A stretch of 64,000 nucleotides of DNA from Aphanomyces cochlioides (Eukaryota > Oomycota > Saprolegniomycetes > Saprolegniales > Verrucalvaceae), in assembly GCA_019828595.1 (NCBI GenBank), contig JAHQRK010000030.1:62001-126000 (forward strand). Reading direction: 5' to 3'. Below are positions 8,687-19,073 of the stretch, in pieces. The translations under genes were made by a program, and so were the position numbers. The stretch's first letter is position 1. The number at the start of each line of letters is the position of its first letter. The notes below the pieces were generated by a model that had not been told where the DNA came from, made no database searches, and was given only the letters and a program-made list of their open reading frames with translations.

Positions 8687-11221
8687 ATGTCGTCCGCCGC
8701 CGCTTCCGTTCCCGCCACCGATCTCGAATCCGCCAAGCAAGTTGTCCTGCCTCCTGCTGAGAACCTCTCTCCCAAGGAAAGTTTCGAAAGCGCTGTCGAC
8801 CCGCCGTTGCAATCGCTCCATCCTGGTGAGGATGAGGATGTTGCACTTGGCCCAGTCGACGCCGACGCCGCGAATGCCGCCGATCCTTCTCCTCCCGAAG
8901 AACACGAAGATATGTCAAGCAAGACTAATTCGAAAGTTTCCGTCGATCGCCAAGATGGTTTGTACGAGCGCGTCGAAGATACCACCAAGCCCCAGGATAG
9001 CCCTCCAACCGACCAAGCCGGCGATCCCGCATCCCGTCGAGTTCTCATTGATCTCTCCGACCCACTTGACACTCCCCTACGCGAGATAACGCCGCAACAA
9101 CAACCCAAGAAAATGTCCTACGCCGATCTCCTCAAGAGCGGCCAAGGAAATACACCTCCAAAAAAAGTCAAGACAGTTGTCACTCGTCCCAAGACCGAGT
9201 ACCTCGACAAGCTCATCGAACTTGCAAGCCAAGAAGACGCAAGCGAGGAAGACTTGCTTGAAGCCATCTCCAAGGCAACGCCGGTCAAGACCAAGAGGGC
9301 CACCACGACGATGTGGATCGAAACTGGTGGAGCCTTTGCAGACAAGCAGTACTCCAACGAGAAGATCATCGATGCGCTCTTCAAAGAGAACCAAGACGCC
9401 GACTGGGCGGATCTCCTATTGGATTTCGTTCAGCTCAACAAAACACGCACCGGTGACATCGTTGTGTCCATTACCTCGAAAGTCGTGAAGGACCAGCTCG
9501 TTGGCAAACCCATCTCGATCTTTGGTAAGACTTTTACCATTCCAGCGCCTACTGCCAAAATCAGTGGATCAACGAAAGACTCGACCGACCCCATGGACAA
9601 GTTCTTCTTCATGGACATTGTTGGCATCCGCTTCAACTTCGACTCGGGGAAGCTCTTTCGTTTGCTACGTCGTCTGAAGATGAAGCCGATCTTTCAAGCA
9701 TATCGACAATACATACCCAATGTCTCCTGTCAATCCAATGTGTGGCGCGTCTACTTCTTGGAAGCAGAAGTCCCCAAACAACTTGTAGTCAATGGACACC
9801 CCGCCGATCAGCTGAAACTTGACGGCGTGGCCTACAACGTGTTCGTCAAGAACTTTGAACGCTCCGCTGCTCGCACCACTGGCGTTTCGCCTCATTGCTT
9901 GGAATTGGATCACGCTGCTGCGGTGATGCAAAGCCAAGGGAAGCAAGCGCCCGAACCACAACAAGAACAAAATGACGAAGACCAAGGAGCCCAACAAGCC
10001 AAACGAGCAAAAACGGACCAAGAACAAAAGCCCGACGAACCTACAACCCAACGTGAAATTGAAGAGTCAAAAGATATGGAAATAACACCTCCCGAACCCG
10101 AAACAATTGCCCCGGTTGATGCTCCGCCGTTGAGTGGTGACATGGAGGTTGATCCAAAATCAGCTAAACGTGCCACGATTCAGTCAACTGATGAAGACGG
10201 ATTTGTTGTACCGCGCTCAAAGAAGAGAGTTGTCGCTGAGCAAGCGTCGTCATCGGCAGTCTTGTGGGCCTCCGACAACTTCTTTGATGTCCTCGCAACG
10301 ATTGAGATTACCACTATGCCAGTGGACTCTCAGCATGAAACTCCAACTCGAGTGTACTTACCCACGATCACGAAGATCCCCGAAGGTGTAGTCACCACTC
10401 GCGACGCCTTCGTCAAGAAACAACAAGTTGTCGAAAACAAGCTTCGATGGCATCCTGACAACCTCACAATGGACGAGCTAGTCCAGGTGCTCCGTACCAG
10501 TGTCGAGGAAGGGGCCGCTTTTCAACACCACAACCAAGTCAACACAGCCGATATCTCCGGGACGGAGCTCGATGTGGTCGACTACATCCGTCGATGCAAC
10601 GTCGACGGCCTCTGGAAGGTGGTGCACTCACACACCCAAAACATGAACGTAGTCCTGACCAAGTTAGCCACGCATGCGTACAGTGATTACCTCAAGGTCG
10701 TCCGTATGCACGCTTGGCAACGATGGATGTCGGCGACACAGCTACCAGTGGTTGATTCGTTCACCAATGGCTTCAAATTTGCCTTCCAAGAACACCCCAA
10801 GTGGACCAGACTCGAAGCAATATCGAGCGTCGGAGAGTTCTTCGAAGCTGCGCCAAAACACCCTGCCTTCTCAACGGAACAAGTGGAAGATGCACTCGCC
10901 GCGTTCGAATTGTGGCTCGCTGTTCAAGCGCCATTAGTATTCAGAAACGACGAGTGGATTTTATACCTCACACGCCAACCGGTAGCATGGCTGCCAACAA
11001 AGCATGGCCGCATGTTGGCTCCCAATACGTTGTGGGCCTTGCTCAAGTCGCCGTTTGGGCAATACTTCGCTGAAGAGCTCAATCGCGTCTGCAAGTCGGA
11101 GATGTCGTCGCGGATCTGGCAACTCAGTATCGATGCCTACCAGCCTACAGACAACTCGTTAACAGCGTTCGTCGGCAACGACAATACCCGCCTGCAGCGC
11201 AGGAACAACTTGTTGTACTAA
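8687..11221 (+). CDS. Family B ORF1 protein (gag-like RNA-binding protein, 844 aa)
   Basis: It begins at the first ATG after the 63-nt leader. Residues 1-145 are acidic and Pro/Ser-rich; a SYADLLK motif occurs at 144-150. Residues about 200-390 form a folded region ending in a block with WRVYFLEAEVPKQL, which I read as RRM-like by analogy with L1 ORF1. A charged, Gln/Glu-rich linker with basic patches (RSKKR) follows. The C-terminal domain contains a conserved block at about 733-800 (motif QAPLVFRNDEW) that is recognisable in ORF1 of families A and C. B2 encodes a close but diverged version. The likely role is coating the element RNA. The frame is intact. It overlaps the ORF2 open frame by 59 nt. 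Confidence 0.88.
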   Translation: MSSAAASVPATDLESAKQVVLPPAENLSPKESFESAVDPPLQSLHPGEDEDVALGPVDADAANAADPSPPEEHEDMSSKTNSKVSVDRQDGLYERVEDTTKPQDSPPTDQAGDPASRRVLIDLSDPLDTPLREITPQQQPKKMSYADLLKSGQGNTPPKKVKTVVTRPKTEYLDKLIELASQEDASEEDLLEAISKATPVKTKRATTTMWIETGGAFADKQYSNEKIIDALFKENQDADWADLLLDFVQLNKTRTGDIVVSITSKVVKDQLVGKPISIFGKTFTIPAPTAKISGSTKDSTDPMDKFFFMDIVGIRFNFDSGKLFRLLRRLKMKPIFQAYRQYIPNVSCQSNVWRVYFLEAEVPKQLVVNGHPADQLKLDGVAYNVFVKNFERSAARTTGVSPHCLELDHAAAVMQSQGKQAPEPQQEQNDEDQGAQQAKRAKTDQEQKPDEPTTQREIEESKDMEITPPEPETIAPVDAPPLSGDMEVDPKSAKRATIQSTDEDGFVVPRSKKRVVAEQASSSAVLWASDNFFDVLATIEITTMPVDSQHETPTRVYLPTITKIPEGVVTTRDAFVKKQQVVENKLRWHPDNLTMDELVQVLRTSVEEGAAFQHHNQVNTADISGTELDVVDYIRRCNVDGLWKVVHSHTQNMNVVLTKLATHAYSDYLKVVRMHAWQRWMSATQLPVVDSFTNGFKFAFQEHPKWTRLEAISSVGEFFEAAPKHPAFSTEQVEDALAAFELWLAVQAPLVFRNDEWILYLTRQPVAWLPTKHGRMLAPNTLWALLKSPFGQYFAEELNRVCKSEMSSRIWQLSIDAYQPTDNSLTAFVGNDNTRLQRRNNLLY

Positions 11222-11321
11222 GGTCTCCGCGGCCTCAGTCCAAGCAACCGCAACACATCCCAACCATCAACCCCCTCTACAACATCCATCAGCCACGTTT
11301 CCCAACTCAAAACTTACCAAC

Positions 11322-13586
11322 TTGTCTATCGTCACCGCCAACATCAACGGACTGGCGAGAGACAACGGAAACCAACTCGTCAACTCGATGATCTCAAGGC
11401 ACGAGATTATTGCCCTACAAGAAACAAAATTTGCCAGTGAGAAGATGTTCTCCACGTTCAAGTTTCACCTTGATCATGCGCTTGGCCACAAGAACTACTT
11501 TATCGCTGCCAACGACCATCGGCTGCATGGAGAAGAACTTGAGCAATACAGATCCGGTGGCGTCGCCATGGTCTTCCATCATACGATTCCTGGCTTCGAC
11601 TCACTTCAACACGAACGCCAATACGACGTCGAAGATCGCTACATGGTTGTCAGTTCAATGTGGGGAGAAGACCCCATCTACTACCACAATGTTTACGCAC
11701 CTGTTGTCGACAGCGAGCGCGACGCTTTCTTCGAGGCTTTGCCACGAAACTTTCCCATGGGATCCAAACACGTCGTCATGGGAGACTTCAACCTTCCAAT
11801 GGATCGAACATTGGATTCCAGAGGCTCCACCAACTCGAACCACCAAGTCAACAGGCAGTCTTGCTTCGCTTGGCTTCAAGAGCTTGATGTCGTTGACGCT
11901 TGGAGATCTTTCAACCCTACAAAGTGTGTTTACTCTTCACCCAAGCGGCTCAATCGTCTTGATTACATCTTCCTGAACTCCGCCTTGTGCCGAATGTATT
12001 CCACTGGCGAATACTTTGAACCTACAGCAAACACGGATCACATGTGGCATAAAGTGGAGCTCCAACCGGTGCAAACAACGCGGGTTAAAAGCTATTGGAA
12101 GCTGCCAAAAGAACTTCTGACGATCCAAGAAGTCCGAGAAGCAATCGTGTCTGAGGCAAGAGACCTCCTCGAGCGCTTGAAAGTTTCGGACCGCCCAGGA
12201 GTCTTGTGGACGCAATGGCAACGCCGCACCAAGCGCTTTCTTCAAAAGTACCATGCTCGGATAATCACAAGTCAAAGGAATGCACTCCAGGAAGCAAAAA
12301 TCCTATGGTTACAAGCTCAGTTAAAGCATCATCGAGGACGACTCACCGAAGCAGCTCTCAATACTGCAAAGGCACAGTATGAGACGAAGACGCGAGACTT
12401 GAAACAACACCAAGCAGACTTGAGTTTCGACTTCCACGCAACCAAAAATGAAGCTCCGACAAGTCACTTCTTTCGAAAACCCCGGGCAAGGCAGTTCTCC
12501 ATTCCTATCGTTGATTGTTATGATGAACATGGGAATGTCACTGCCATACCCGAAGAAATCCACGCTGCATTCACTCGTCATTGGTCTGCAGTGATGAGCG
12601 AAGGCGACTTTCAACCTACAAGTCAACATGCCAAAGACCAATTCTTAACTGTGCTCGAAAGACACCTACCCCAAGACGACTCGGACATGTTGGACGCCCC
12701 ATTAACGACTGAAGAACTGGCGCAATCCATCAAGACGATGAATCCTCACAAGTCGCCTGGAATTGACGGGTTCTCAGCTGGATTCTATCAATTGCATCCT
12801 ACCTTGTTTGGCGAAATTTTGTCGATAGTCTTCAATCATCAGCTCCAGCAAGGCATCATGTTAGAATCGCAGAGATGGTCGGCGATATCATTGCTGTTCA
12901 AAGGTGGTGACCGCCGCAACCCTGCGAACTACAGACCCATAGCCTTGATTCCGGTCGAAGTCAAAGTCCTATCACGCGCTTTAGCGTACAGAATGTCTCA
13001 AGTCCTACCAGCGATCATTCAACCTGGGCAAAATGGCTTTGTCAAGGGCAGACGCATCCATGACCATGTTATCTTCCTTCAAGATCTTCAACACCACTGC
13101 ACGACCTTCAACCAAGAAGCCTATGCAATGTTCTTGGACTTTGAAAAGGCCTATGATCGTGTGAATCATGAATTCATGTTTGCCGTTCTCAAGAAGTTCA
13201 ATGTCGGAGATCAGTTCATTGACTGGGTTAAGTTACTCTACAACCAAACCCAAGTCAGCTTGAACATCAATGGCAGACTTACCGATCCATTCTACCCGTC
13301 TCGAGGTGTCAAGCAAGGCGATCCATTGTCGTCGATGCTCTTTGTATTGACGATCGAACCACTCGCTCAAATGCTTCGCAACCACCCCGAATACGGCTAC
13401 GCTTTCTCGGACTCGGGGATCGCATCGGTTCTTCTCTTCGCGGACGATACCACGCTCATCTCAAGCTCGGTTGGAGACTTGGAAGCGCAACTGGAGCTCG
13501 TCGATGAATTCTGTCGGCATTCCGGCGCCAAGCTCAATCGCAACAAAAGCAAGGTCTTGACCCTAGACAACTCAATCAGTTTTTGA
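11322..13586 (+). CDS. Family B ORF2, part 1: APE endonuclease and reverse transcriptase
   Basis: The N-terminal 235 residues carry APE-type endonuclease motifs in order: NINGL, QETK, VYAP, GDFN, RLDYIF. Reverse transcriptase motifs follow: NYRPIALIP, FLDFEKAYDR, RGVKQGDPLSS and FADD at about 706-709. The listed start is a TTG. The frame is open back to 11163, inside ORF1, but contains no ATG before one within the endonuclease (about 11391), so translation must use a non-AUG start, re-initiation or +1 shifting from ORF1. The frame stops at 13586 after a five-T run. Removing one T would continue into the frame at 13597, so this is most simply one ORF2 broken by a single-base insertion. Confidence 0.88.
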   Translation: MSIVTANINGLARDNGNQLVNSMISRHEIIALQETKFASEKMFSTFKFHLDHALGHKNYFIAANDHRLHGEELEQYRSGGVAMVFHHTIPGFDSLQHERQYDVEDRYMVVSSMWGEDPIYYHNVYAPVVDSERDAFFEALPRNFPMGSKHVVMGDFNLPMDRTLDSRGSTNSNHQVNRQSCFAWLQELDVVDAWRSFNPTKCVYSSPKRLNRLDYIFLNSALCRMYSTGEYFEPTANTDHMWHKVELQPVQTTRVKSYWKLPKELLTIQEVREAIVSEARDLLERLKVSDRPGVLWTQWQRRTKRFLQKYHARIITSQRNALQEAKILWLQAQLKHHRGRLTEAALNTAKAQYETKTRDLKQHQADLSFDFHATKNEAPTSHFFRKPRARQFSIPIVDCYDEHGNVTAIPEEIHAAFTRHWSAVMSEGDFQPTSQHAKDQFLTVLERHLPQDDSDMLDAPLTTEELAQSIKTMNPHKSPGIDGFSAGFYQLHPTLFGEILSIVFNHQLQQGIMLESQRWSAISLLFKGGDRRNPANYRPIALIPVEVKVLSRALAYRMSQVLPAIIQPGQNGFVKGRRIHDHVIFLQDLQHHCTTFNQEAYAMFLDFEKAYDRVNHEFMFAVLKKFNVGDQFIDWVKLLYNQTQVSLNINGRLTDPFYPSRGVKQGDPLSSMLFVLTIEPLAQMLRNHPEYGYAFSDSGIASVLLFADDTTLISSSVGDLEAQLELVDEFCRHSGAKLNRNKSKVLTLDNSISF

Positions 13587-13596
13587 ACACCCAAGA

Positions 13597-15348
13597 TTGA
13601 CCATGGTACCAAGTGGAAGGCCAATCAAGTACCTTGGGATCGAGTTGGGACACAAGTTGGACCCTATGCTTCAAATCAATGCCATCACCGACAAGTTCTA
13701 CAAGTCATTTACCACGTGGGCGTGTCGAGCAAGAACCCTCAAAGGCAGACGATTGCTTGTGAGCACAATGATCCTATCACAACTTTGGCATTACACCATG
13801 GTTCTTCCAATTCCAAACCATACCGTGCAAAAATGGCAGTCGATGGTGAACAAGTTTGTCTTGAGTCGGCGCACACATGCCCAAGACAAGTATCTGGCCT
13901 TGGCCCCAAGTGGCTTGCTTCATGACTCAAAGACAGGCTTCAAAGTGCCGCATATCGCTTCGGTGATTCGAAAGCAACGCATCACACGTCTTCAACTTCT
14001 AGTCCAAACCAATCAGGACAATCCTGAATTGTGGGCACTCTTACCAGCAGATCGATTGAAGCGCTGTATGTACCCATACTCGCGGGCAACAACTTGGGAC
14101 TTCATGCTGTACAATCCTAGCGCAAACAATAAGCTTGTGCAGCGGGACTTGATCTCACCTCTTTGGAATGATATTTGGAAGCATTGGAGTCAAATTCCGC
14201 TCACAAACAAGACGCCACATGAACCTACGTTGAATCAGATGACGCAAATGCCATTGTGGCTGTCGTCGCACCCGCTTTTCCAAGTCCCGGGTCGAGATGG
14301 GATGTCATCGCTTGCAGTCACGCTTCGAAACCATCGCGACTGGTACAGACACCTTGCTTGGAGGGGCGTACATTGCTTGGAAGACTTCTTGACGCCAGCA
14401 AGAACGTGGCCAACCTACGAAGAGTTTCGCGAGTCAATGGAGGATCATTTGGATCATTTTGTCGAGGAATTACCCGTGCCGACGTCCTTCAGATACTTCT
14501 ACAAGTTGGTGACACTAATTGCAACGAATGTTTGGACTCAGGCCAACAAGCAGCTCGACGCACCGGTTGATAACGACCTTACGCCTCAAATGGTGATTTC
14601 AGGTCGACAAGGAGACACCGACGTACCATTCAACTCATGGACAACCAAAGTAATCAAGCGAGTGAGTTTTCACGCTCCCATGTTGACGCGACCTCATCCC
14701 TTGCGTTCCAACACACGTGAGAATCATACCAAAGTCGCCAATTACCTTTCAACCTTCGTAAAGCCCTTTTCAAGTCTTGTGACGCCGGTCCAAGCAGACC
14801 TTTGGACAAGAATTCTCTACGATATGATCCCAGTGGGTGATAAGTTCAAGTACAAAGAGGCCACTGACCCGAGTGCACTCCGATGTGGTTATCCCAACTG
14901 CTTTGCGCGTGAAACCCGCCAGCACTTGTTCTTGGACTGCCCAGTTACTTGTCGTGTGTGGCTACAGCATCGTGAGGCATGGAGTATATTTGGCGTTCGC
15001 TTTACCTGGGACTGGATTACCAACATCGATGCCTTCCAAGTCGCTCAGCGGTGGCAACGATATCGAAACGTTCTCCATCGTCTTTGGTTTATGCTGGTTT
15101 GCAGCATTCTTCATCTCCTATGGACACATCGCAACAAAGTTAAATTTGATACAACCAAGCCACCTTACTTGCCTGGGTTGAACGATGTTGCCTTGACATT
15201 TTGGGCGTCCAATGTTCGCCGATGGCTTCGAATGAATCAAGACCCAGCAACCTCTCAACAAACCATGGCGACTCTTGGTTTGCTGAGCCAACGCAGTTCG
15301 TACCGGAGATTCTTGGACAAACATCCAGCCATCTTCAAGTTGACTTGA
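13597..15348 (+). pseudogene. Family B ORF2, part 2: thumb and C-terminal zinc knuckle (frameshifted)
   Basis: This is the continuation of ORF2 in another frame. It opens with the KYLGIELG motif that follows the catalytic FADD in related proteins. Near the C-terminus is a CX4CX7HX4C zinc knuckle (CGYPNCFARETRQHLFLDC). Its ATG at 13603 is internal to the ancestral protein, so it is not a separate gene. The frameshift sits in a T homopolymer and could be a true mutation or a sequencing error. Confidence 0.85.
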
Positions 15349-17257
15349 TGTTGAGTACTGTCCTGGACAAGTCATCTACAAGACAAGTTAGAAACATGTA
15401 TGACTTTTTGACAACTTACTTGAAAGTGACTCCAAATTTTGAAGTCAAATGCGGCCAAGTTTGAAAGTCAACTACAAAAAACAAGAAACATCGGCAATTC
15501 AAGTGTGAATTACGGAATTAAAGTTTTGGGCAGCGCTTCGCATAAAATCAGCGAGCTTTTTTGCGGCGACTTGGAGATTTCAAGCGACCTTCGCGAAATC
15601 CAAGTGCCAACGGCGGCAAAGTCAAGCAAAAAACCGCCCGTAGCTGCGCTCGTGGGCTGACTTCCACGTTTCTTCACGCTTTTCTTCAACGCCAACAGTG
15701 CCAACAAACGCAACGCCAAAATTCGCCGCCATGGCCAACAAACGCAACGCAAAAAAAAATCACTCGATCGCTCGCCAACCTACGCAAACAAGTCATCAAA
15801 GCAACAAGAGCCCAACCGCCTTTTTCGAAGAAGTCTTCACTTGGACGCTACCCCCGGGGGCTCCATCAAAGGAGTTCAGGAAATCAGGAAAAAGGGACAC
15901 CCAGATCGAAAGGCCAAAGGCCACATCAAAGGCACAAGTGCCACAAAAGGGACAACCAAGAGACAAACCCAAAGCACTCGACTCATATCCACGGACACGG
16001 ACTGACCAGGTCCTTCGCCCCGCGTCAGTGCATGAAGGGGGTCAGCCAACAATGCACCTTCGCGGAACGGTCCGTCTCAACAAGCCAAGGCTGTCAAAGT
16101 CTTCGCGCTTTCTTCCTTGAACGCCTTGGACGCCGTCTTCACCAAGAGCAAGCCGAATCAAAACGCGAGTCGAAAGACTTGTGAGGCCCCGCGTCCCGAC
16201 ACCATCGAAGGAACGGAGATTTGACTCCTCGCGTTTCGCTCCAGCCGCTCTTGGGTCTTGAACGCCTTGCTTGAACGCCTTCCTTGAGCCAGTCGCCTTC
16301 TTCAACCAACGCGTGTCGCAGCGCACCCAACGCGTTTCGCACCCACGGACAACAATCGCGGCAACATCCGGCAGCGGCACGACGACAAAGCAGCGGCAAG
16401 GGCACGACAACACAGCAGCAGCAGCAACGACAGAAGCATCACGGCACCACAGCGACAACGGCGACAGCTCGCAGCGGGAACGACGACAAACGCAGCAGGA
16501 CGCAGACACAGCACAGCACGCAGACACGACACAGCAAGCGGCAACGAAGACAGCACAGCCACAGCAAGGCCACAGCAGACACGGACAACAACGGCAGCCA
16601 CGGCACGACAACAGAGGGACAGCATCACGGCAGCGAGGAAATCGAAAAATGACTCCAAACCAAACTTCAAATCCCCAAGGAAGTTCTCAGCCACTCAAAA
16701 TTTTCAAGTCCGACAAGAAAAAATCCAGTGAAACTTCTCAACCAAGACCATACAAAGACCAAGATACGATCGTCGACTCAACAACATGCGACATCAAGGC
16801 ACCCATGACGACTGCACAATCGACGGTGACAAGCCAACAATCAACGACGATGTCACGCTGCGACAAGAAAAATCCAGTGGAAGATTAGTTCACACATCAT
16901 CTGGTGCCCATGGCCCCGTACAAGATTAGTCAAAGACAACATGTGGACGTTCTGAAGCCAGTCCAAGATTACTCCGCACCCATCTGACGTCGAAGACAAG
17001 ACAAGTCTGTCCCATGTCCACATCACCCAAGACCATCCATGTTGTTACACGACATGAAGACCACGATCGACAGCACATGCGACGTGTCAAGATGCCAACT
17101 TTTACCTGTATCAACTGATACAACAAAAATCAAATTTCAAGAGGTAAATCTGCCTGCGTTCAAATCTCACAAGTACCAATATTATTCACTCAAGAGTGAT
17201 TAATGACGGTCATTATTATTTAGCGTATAATTAAATTTAATATACGCGATTGTACAC
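15349..17257 (+). other. Family B 3' region: low-complexity, probably non-coding
   Basis: About 1.9 kb follows ORF2. Between about 16350 and 16640 the sequence is a cryptic simple repeat of CAG/ACA/GCA-like triplets, which opens long but meaningless frames on both strands. From 16700 to 17110 there are imperfect repeats, for example CGACAAGAAAAA near 16716 and 16858 and ACCAAGACCAT near 16743 and 17029. The last 75 bases hold inverted repeats CACTC/GAGTG (17187-17198), TAATGAC/GTCATTA (17201-17215) and GCGTATA/TATACGC (17223-17247). I find no protein resembling the ORF3 of family C. Confidence 0.65.
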
Positions 17258-17271
17258 TGAGCTACATCCCC
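17258..17271. repeat. 14-bp target-site duplication closing B1
   Basis: This is the third copy of TGAGCTACATCCCC in this tRNA-Ala gene (nt 1-14 reversed). It is followed directly by the unit 2 spacer, which marks the outer end of the compound C1-B1 insertion. Confidence 0.92.
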
Positions 17272-17957
17272 TTTTTACTGTTCTTTTGTGTCTGTGCATC
17301 AAGTCCGCCAAATCGTCCACTTTCTTGTTCTTGTCTGTACAAGGATAGATTGTGACGACCCTTTTGCAACCAGGCATTCGTCGTGTCTACGGGATACTTG
17401 TATGCCAAAATGTCCCGTGGAGACTGTCGATTTCTTGTCGGCTTGTTGGAGAACTCGTTGGTGTGGATGAAGCTGTTGCAAACCCGTTTTTTGACAGTAC
17501 GTCGATTTCTGGTCGTCTTTTTTTGGTATCTGAGGGTGTGAATCGATAGAGCTTTTCAAAAGCAAGAGTTTGCAAGTAGTTTGAGGTCAATCGGAGCAAT
17601 ATTGCAAAAGTTATGAGCAAAAAACGATTTCGACCGATGGGACACGAACCGTTCACACCAAAAAGTGTCAAGCGATTGACAACAAAAGAGATGTTTTCTA
17701 TCCTTCTTTATCCATGTGACGCGACCACAAACACCATTCAAAGTGCTGTACACATTCTGGTTCAACCATTTCATTGCACATCGACCAAGTGATTCCAAGA
17801 AATATACTGTTCAAAGTCTAACTGTTATATTTTCCATTGTGGACAGTGTATACTTGTCAAGTTGAATACAGATAATGTTGGAAAAGAAGTGTCCTACAGA
17901 GGTGAAAAGGAGATCGCGTGAAAGAGTAGTGTCCTGAATAGAAAGAAGCTAAAAAGA
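17272..17957. repeat. Host array spacer, unit 2
   Basis: 686 bp, matching the unit 1 spacer closely. It is also the first part of the 1845-bp tandem duplication. Confidence 0.85.
17951..17955 (-). terminator. Pol III T5 terminator, unit 2
   Basis: TTTTT on the minus strand starting two bases after tRNA-His, as in unit 1. Confidence 0.8.
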
Positions 17958-18029
17958 TGCGCCTGCCGGGAGTCGAACCCGGGATGTCACGGCCACAACG
18001 TGAAGTACTGACCACTATACTACAGACGC
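17958..18029 (-). tRNA. tRNA-His(GUG), unit 2
   Basis: Identical to the unit 1 gene: all stems, anticodon GTG and the B box are intact. The base before nt 1 is again G. Confidence 0.95.
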
Positions 18030-18030
18030 C

Positions 18031-18076
18031 TGAAGAAGCAGGGTATCGATCCCTGTACCTCCCGCATGCTAAGCGG
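18031..18076 (-). pseudogene. tRNA-Ala(AGC) 3' fragment, nt 28-73, unit 2
   Basis: As in unit 1, with the A-type target duplication at 18061-18076. The acceptor strand reads CTTCTTC instead of CTTCTCC, weakening pairing at G2. Unit 3 shares this change, which fits relaxed selection on a broken gene. Confidence 0.92.
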
Positions 18077-19073
18077 TTAACTGAGTATATTAAAGAATTA
18101 ATATGGCCCAAAAGGGCCGCAAACTAGACTTTCGATTTTGGCTTCATAGGTCGCATAATAAATATGTGTTGCGAAATGTGACCTTGGAAGGTTCTTGTGG
18201 AAAATCGTCCAGTGTTGCTTAACCGAAATAGACTTGGGTGTGGGGTAATTTGGAGGAACCATGGCAGAAAGAAAATGTTGCATGGCGATTCAGGCTGTGA
18301 AAAAATTCAACAGTATAGAGAAGAGCCATACAAGCAACTTTCTTTTCATGACCATCTTGATCCGAGTTGGTGGTGGCGAGATACGAGGCAATTTCGGGTT
18401 GACTGTGGAGGACTTGAAAATTTGTATACAAAAGTCTTGATAAAAATTCCAAGTGGAGGTAGGCAGTGAAAAAGGCCAAGTAAATAAAAGCTTGAGTTGG
18501 GGTCGATCCATGAATAAATAAATCGACAGGAGAGGAAGGCCAAAAATTGACAAAAGGGTCGAAACAGAGTAAAATCAGGCCCAAGGAAAATAAATTGGCA
18601 AGAGGTAGGAGCCCAAAAAATCCAAAAAGGTCGTGGCCAATTTAATTCGACCTCAGGAGGCCGAATTAAATCGCTGGAACCATGGGAAAAGCTGGGTTTG
18701 AGAGAAAAGACCATCCAAAATAAAATGTTCTTGGACGATTTGACCAGCCAAAAAAATCAACGAGGTCGGTCGTTCCATGACAAGCAAAGTTGATTTCAGG
18801 AGCGTCTTCATCGGAGTTGATGGTGGCGAGATAGAGGGAAAATCCCTTGTGGGTTGGGCTTTTGGGGTAAACCTCCCAAAAATAATAAAAAAGGGTAAAA
18901 TATTTGGGAGGAGCCATTTTGACATGCGCCATGGGCGGATAGGTCTCGAGCGCGAGCATCGTCGGAGCTGGATTTCGAACGGCGCCGCGGTGCATGGAGC
19001 CACTTGGCAGAATCGTAGCGACGATACGTACGAAGGATAGCGCACCATTAGAATCGCCATAGGTAGTGTGTAA
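18077..19073 (-). mobile_element. Family A copy A2, 997-bp 3' fragment
   Basis: It contains only the last 997 bp of the 3' region, with both terminal hairpins, and no coding sequence. The truncation falls at the point corresponding to A1 2979, on the 3' edge of the hairpin-rich part of the 3' region. Confidence 0.92.

Larger units (their letters stand above)
8624..17257 (+). mobile_element. Family B non-LTR retrotransposon copy B1, full length (8.6 kb)
   Basis: It is flanked on both sides by TGAGCTACATCCCC. Its 5' end is almost identical to that of B2 (61455), so it is full length. Order: 63-nt leader, ORF1 (8687-11221), ORF2 (11322-15348, one frameshift), and a 1.9-kb low-complexity 3' region ending in three inverted repeats. 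There is no LTR, no poly(A) tail and no RNase H motif that I can see. It is an APE-type element of the L1/Tx1 kind. Confidence 0.93.

Noticed and set aside
15561..16888. Two roughly 205-aa ORFs downstream of ORF2 in B1
   Set aside because: Low-complexity composition from simple repeats, open in several frames on both strands, and no similarity to ORF3 of family C.
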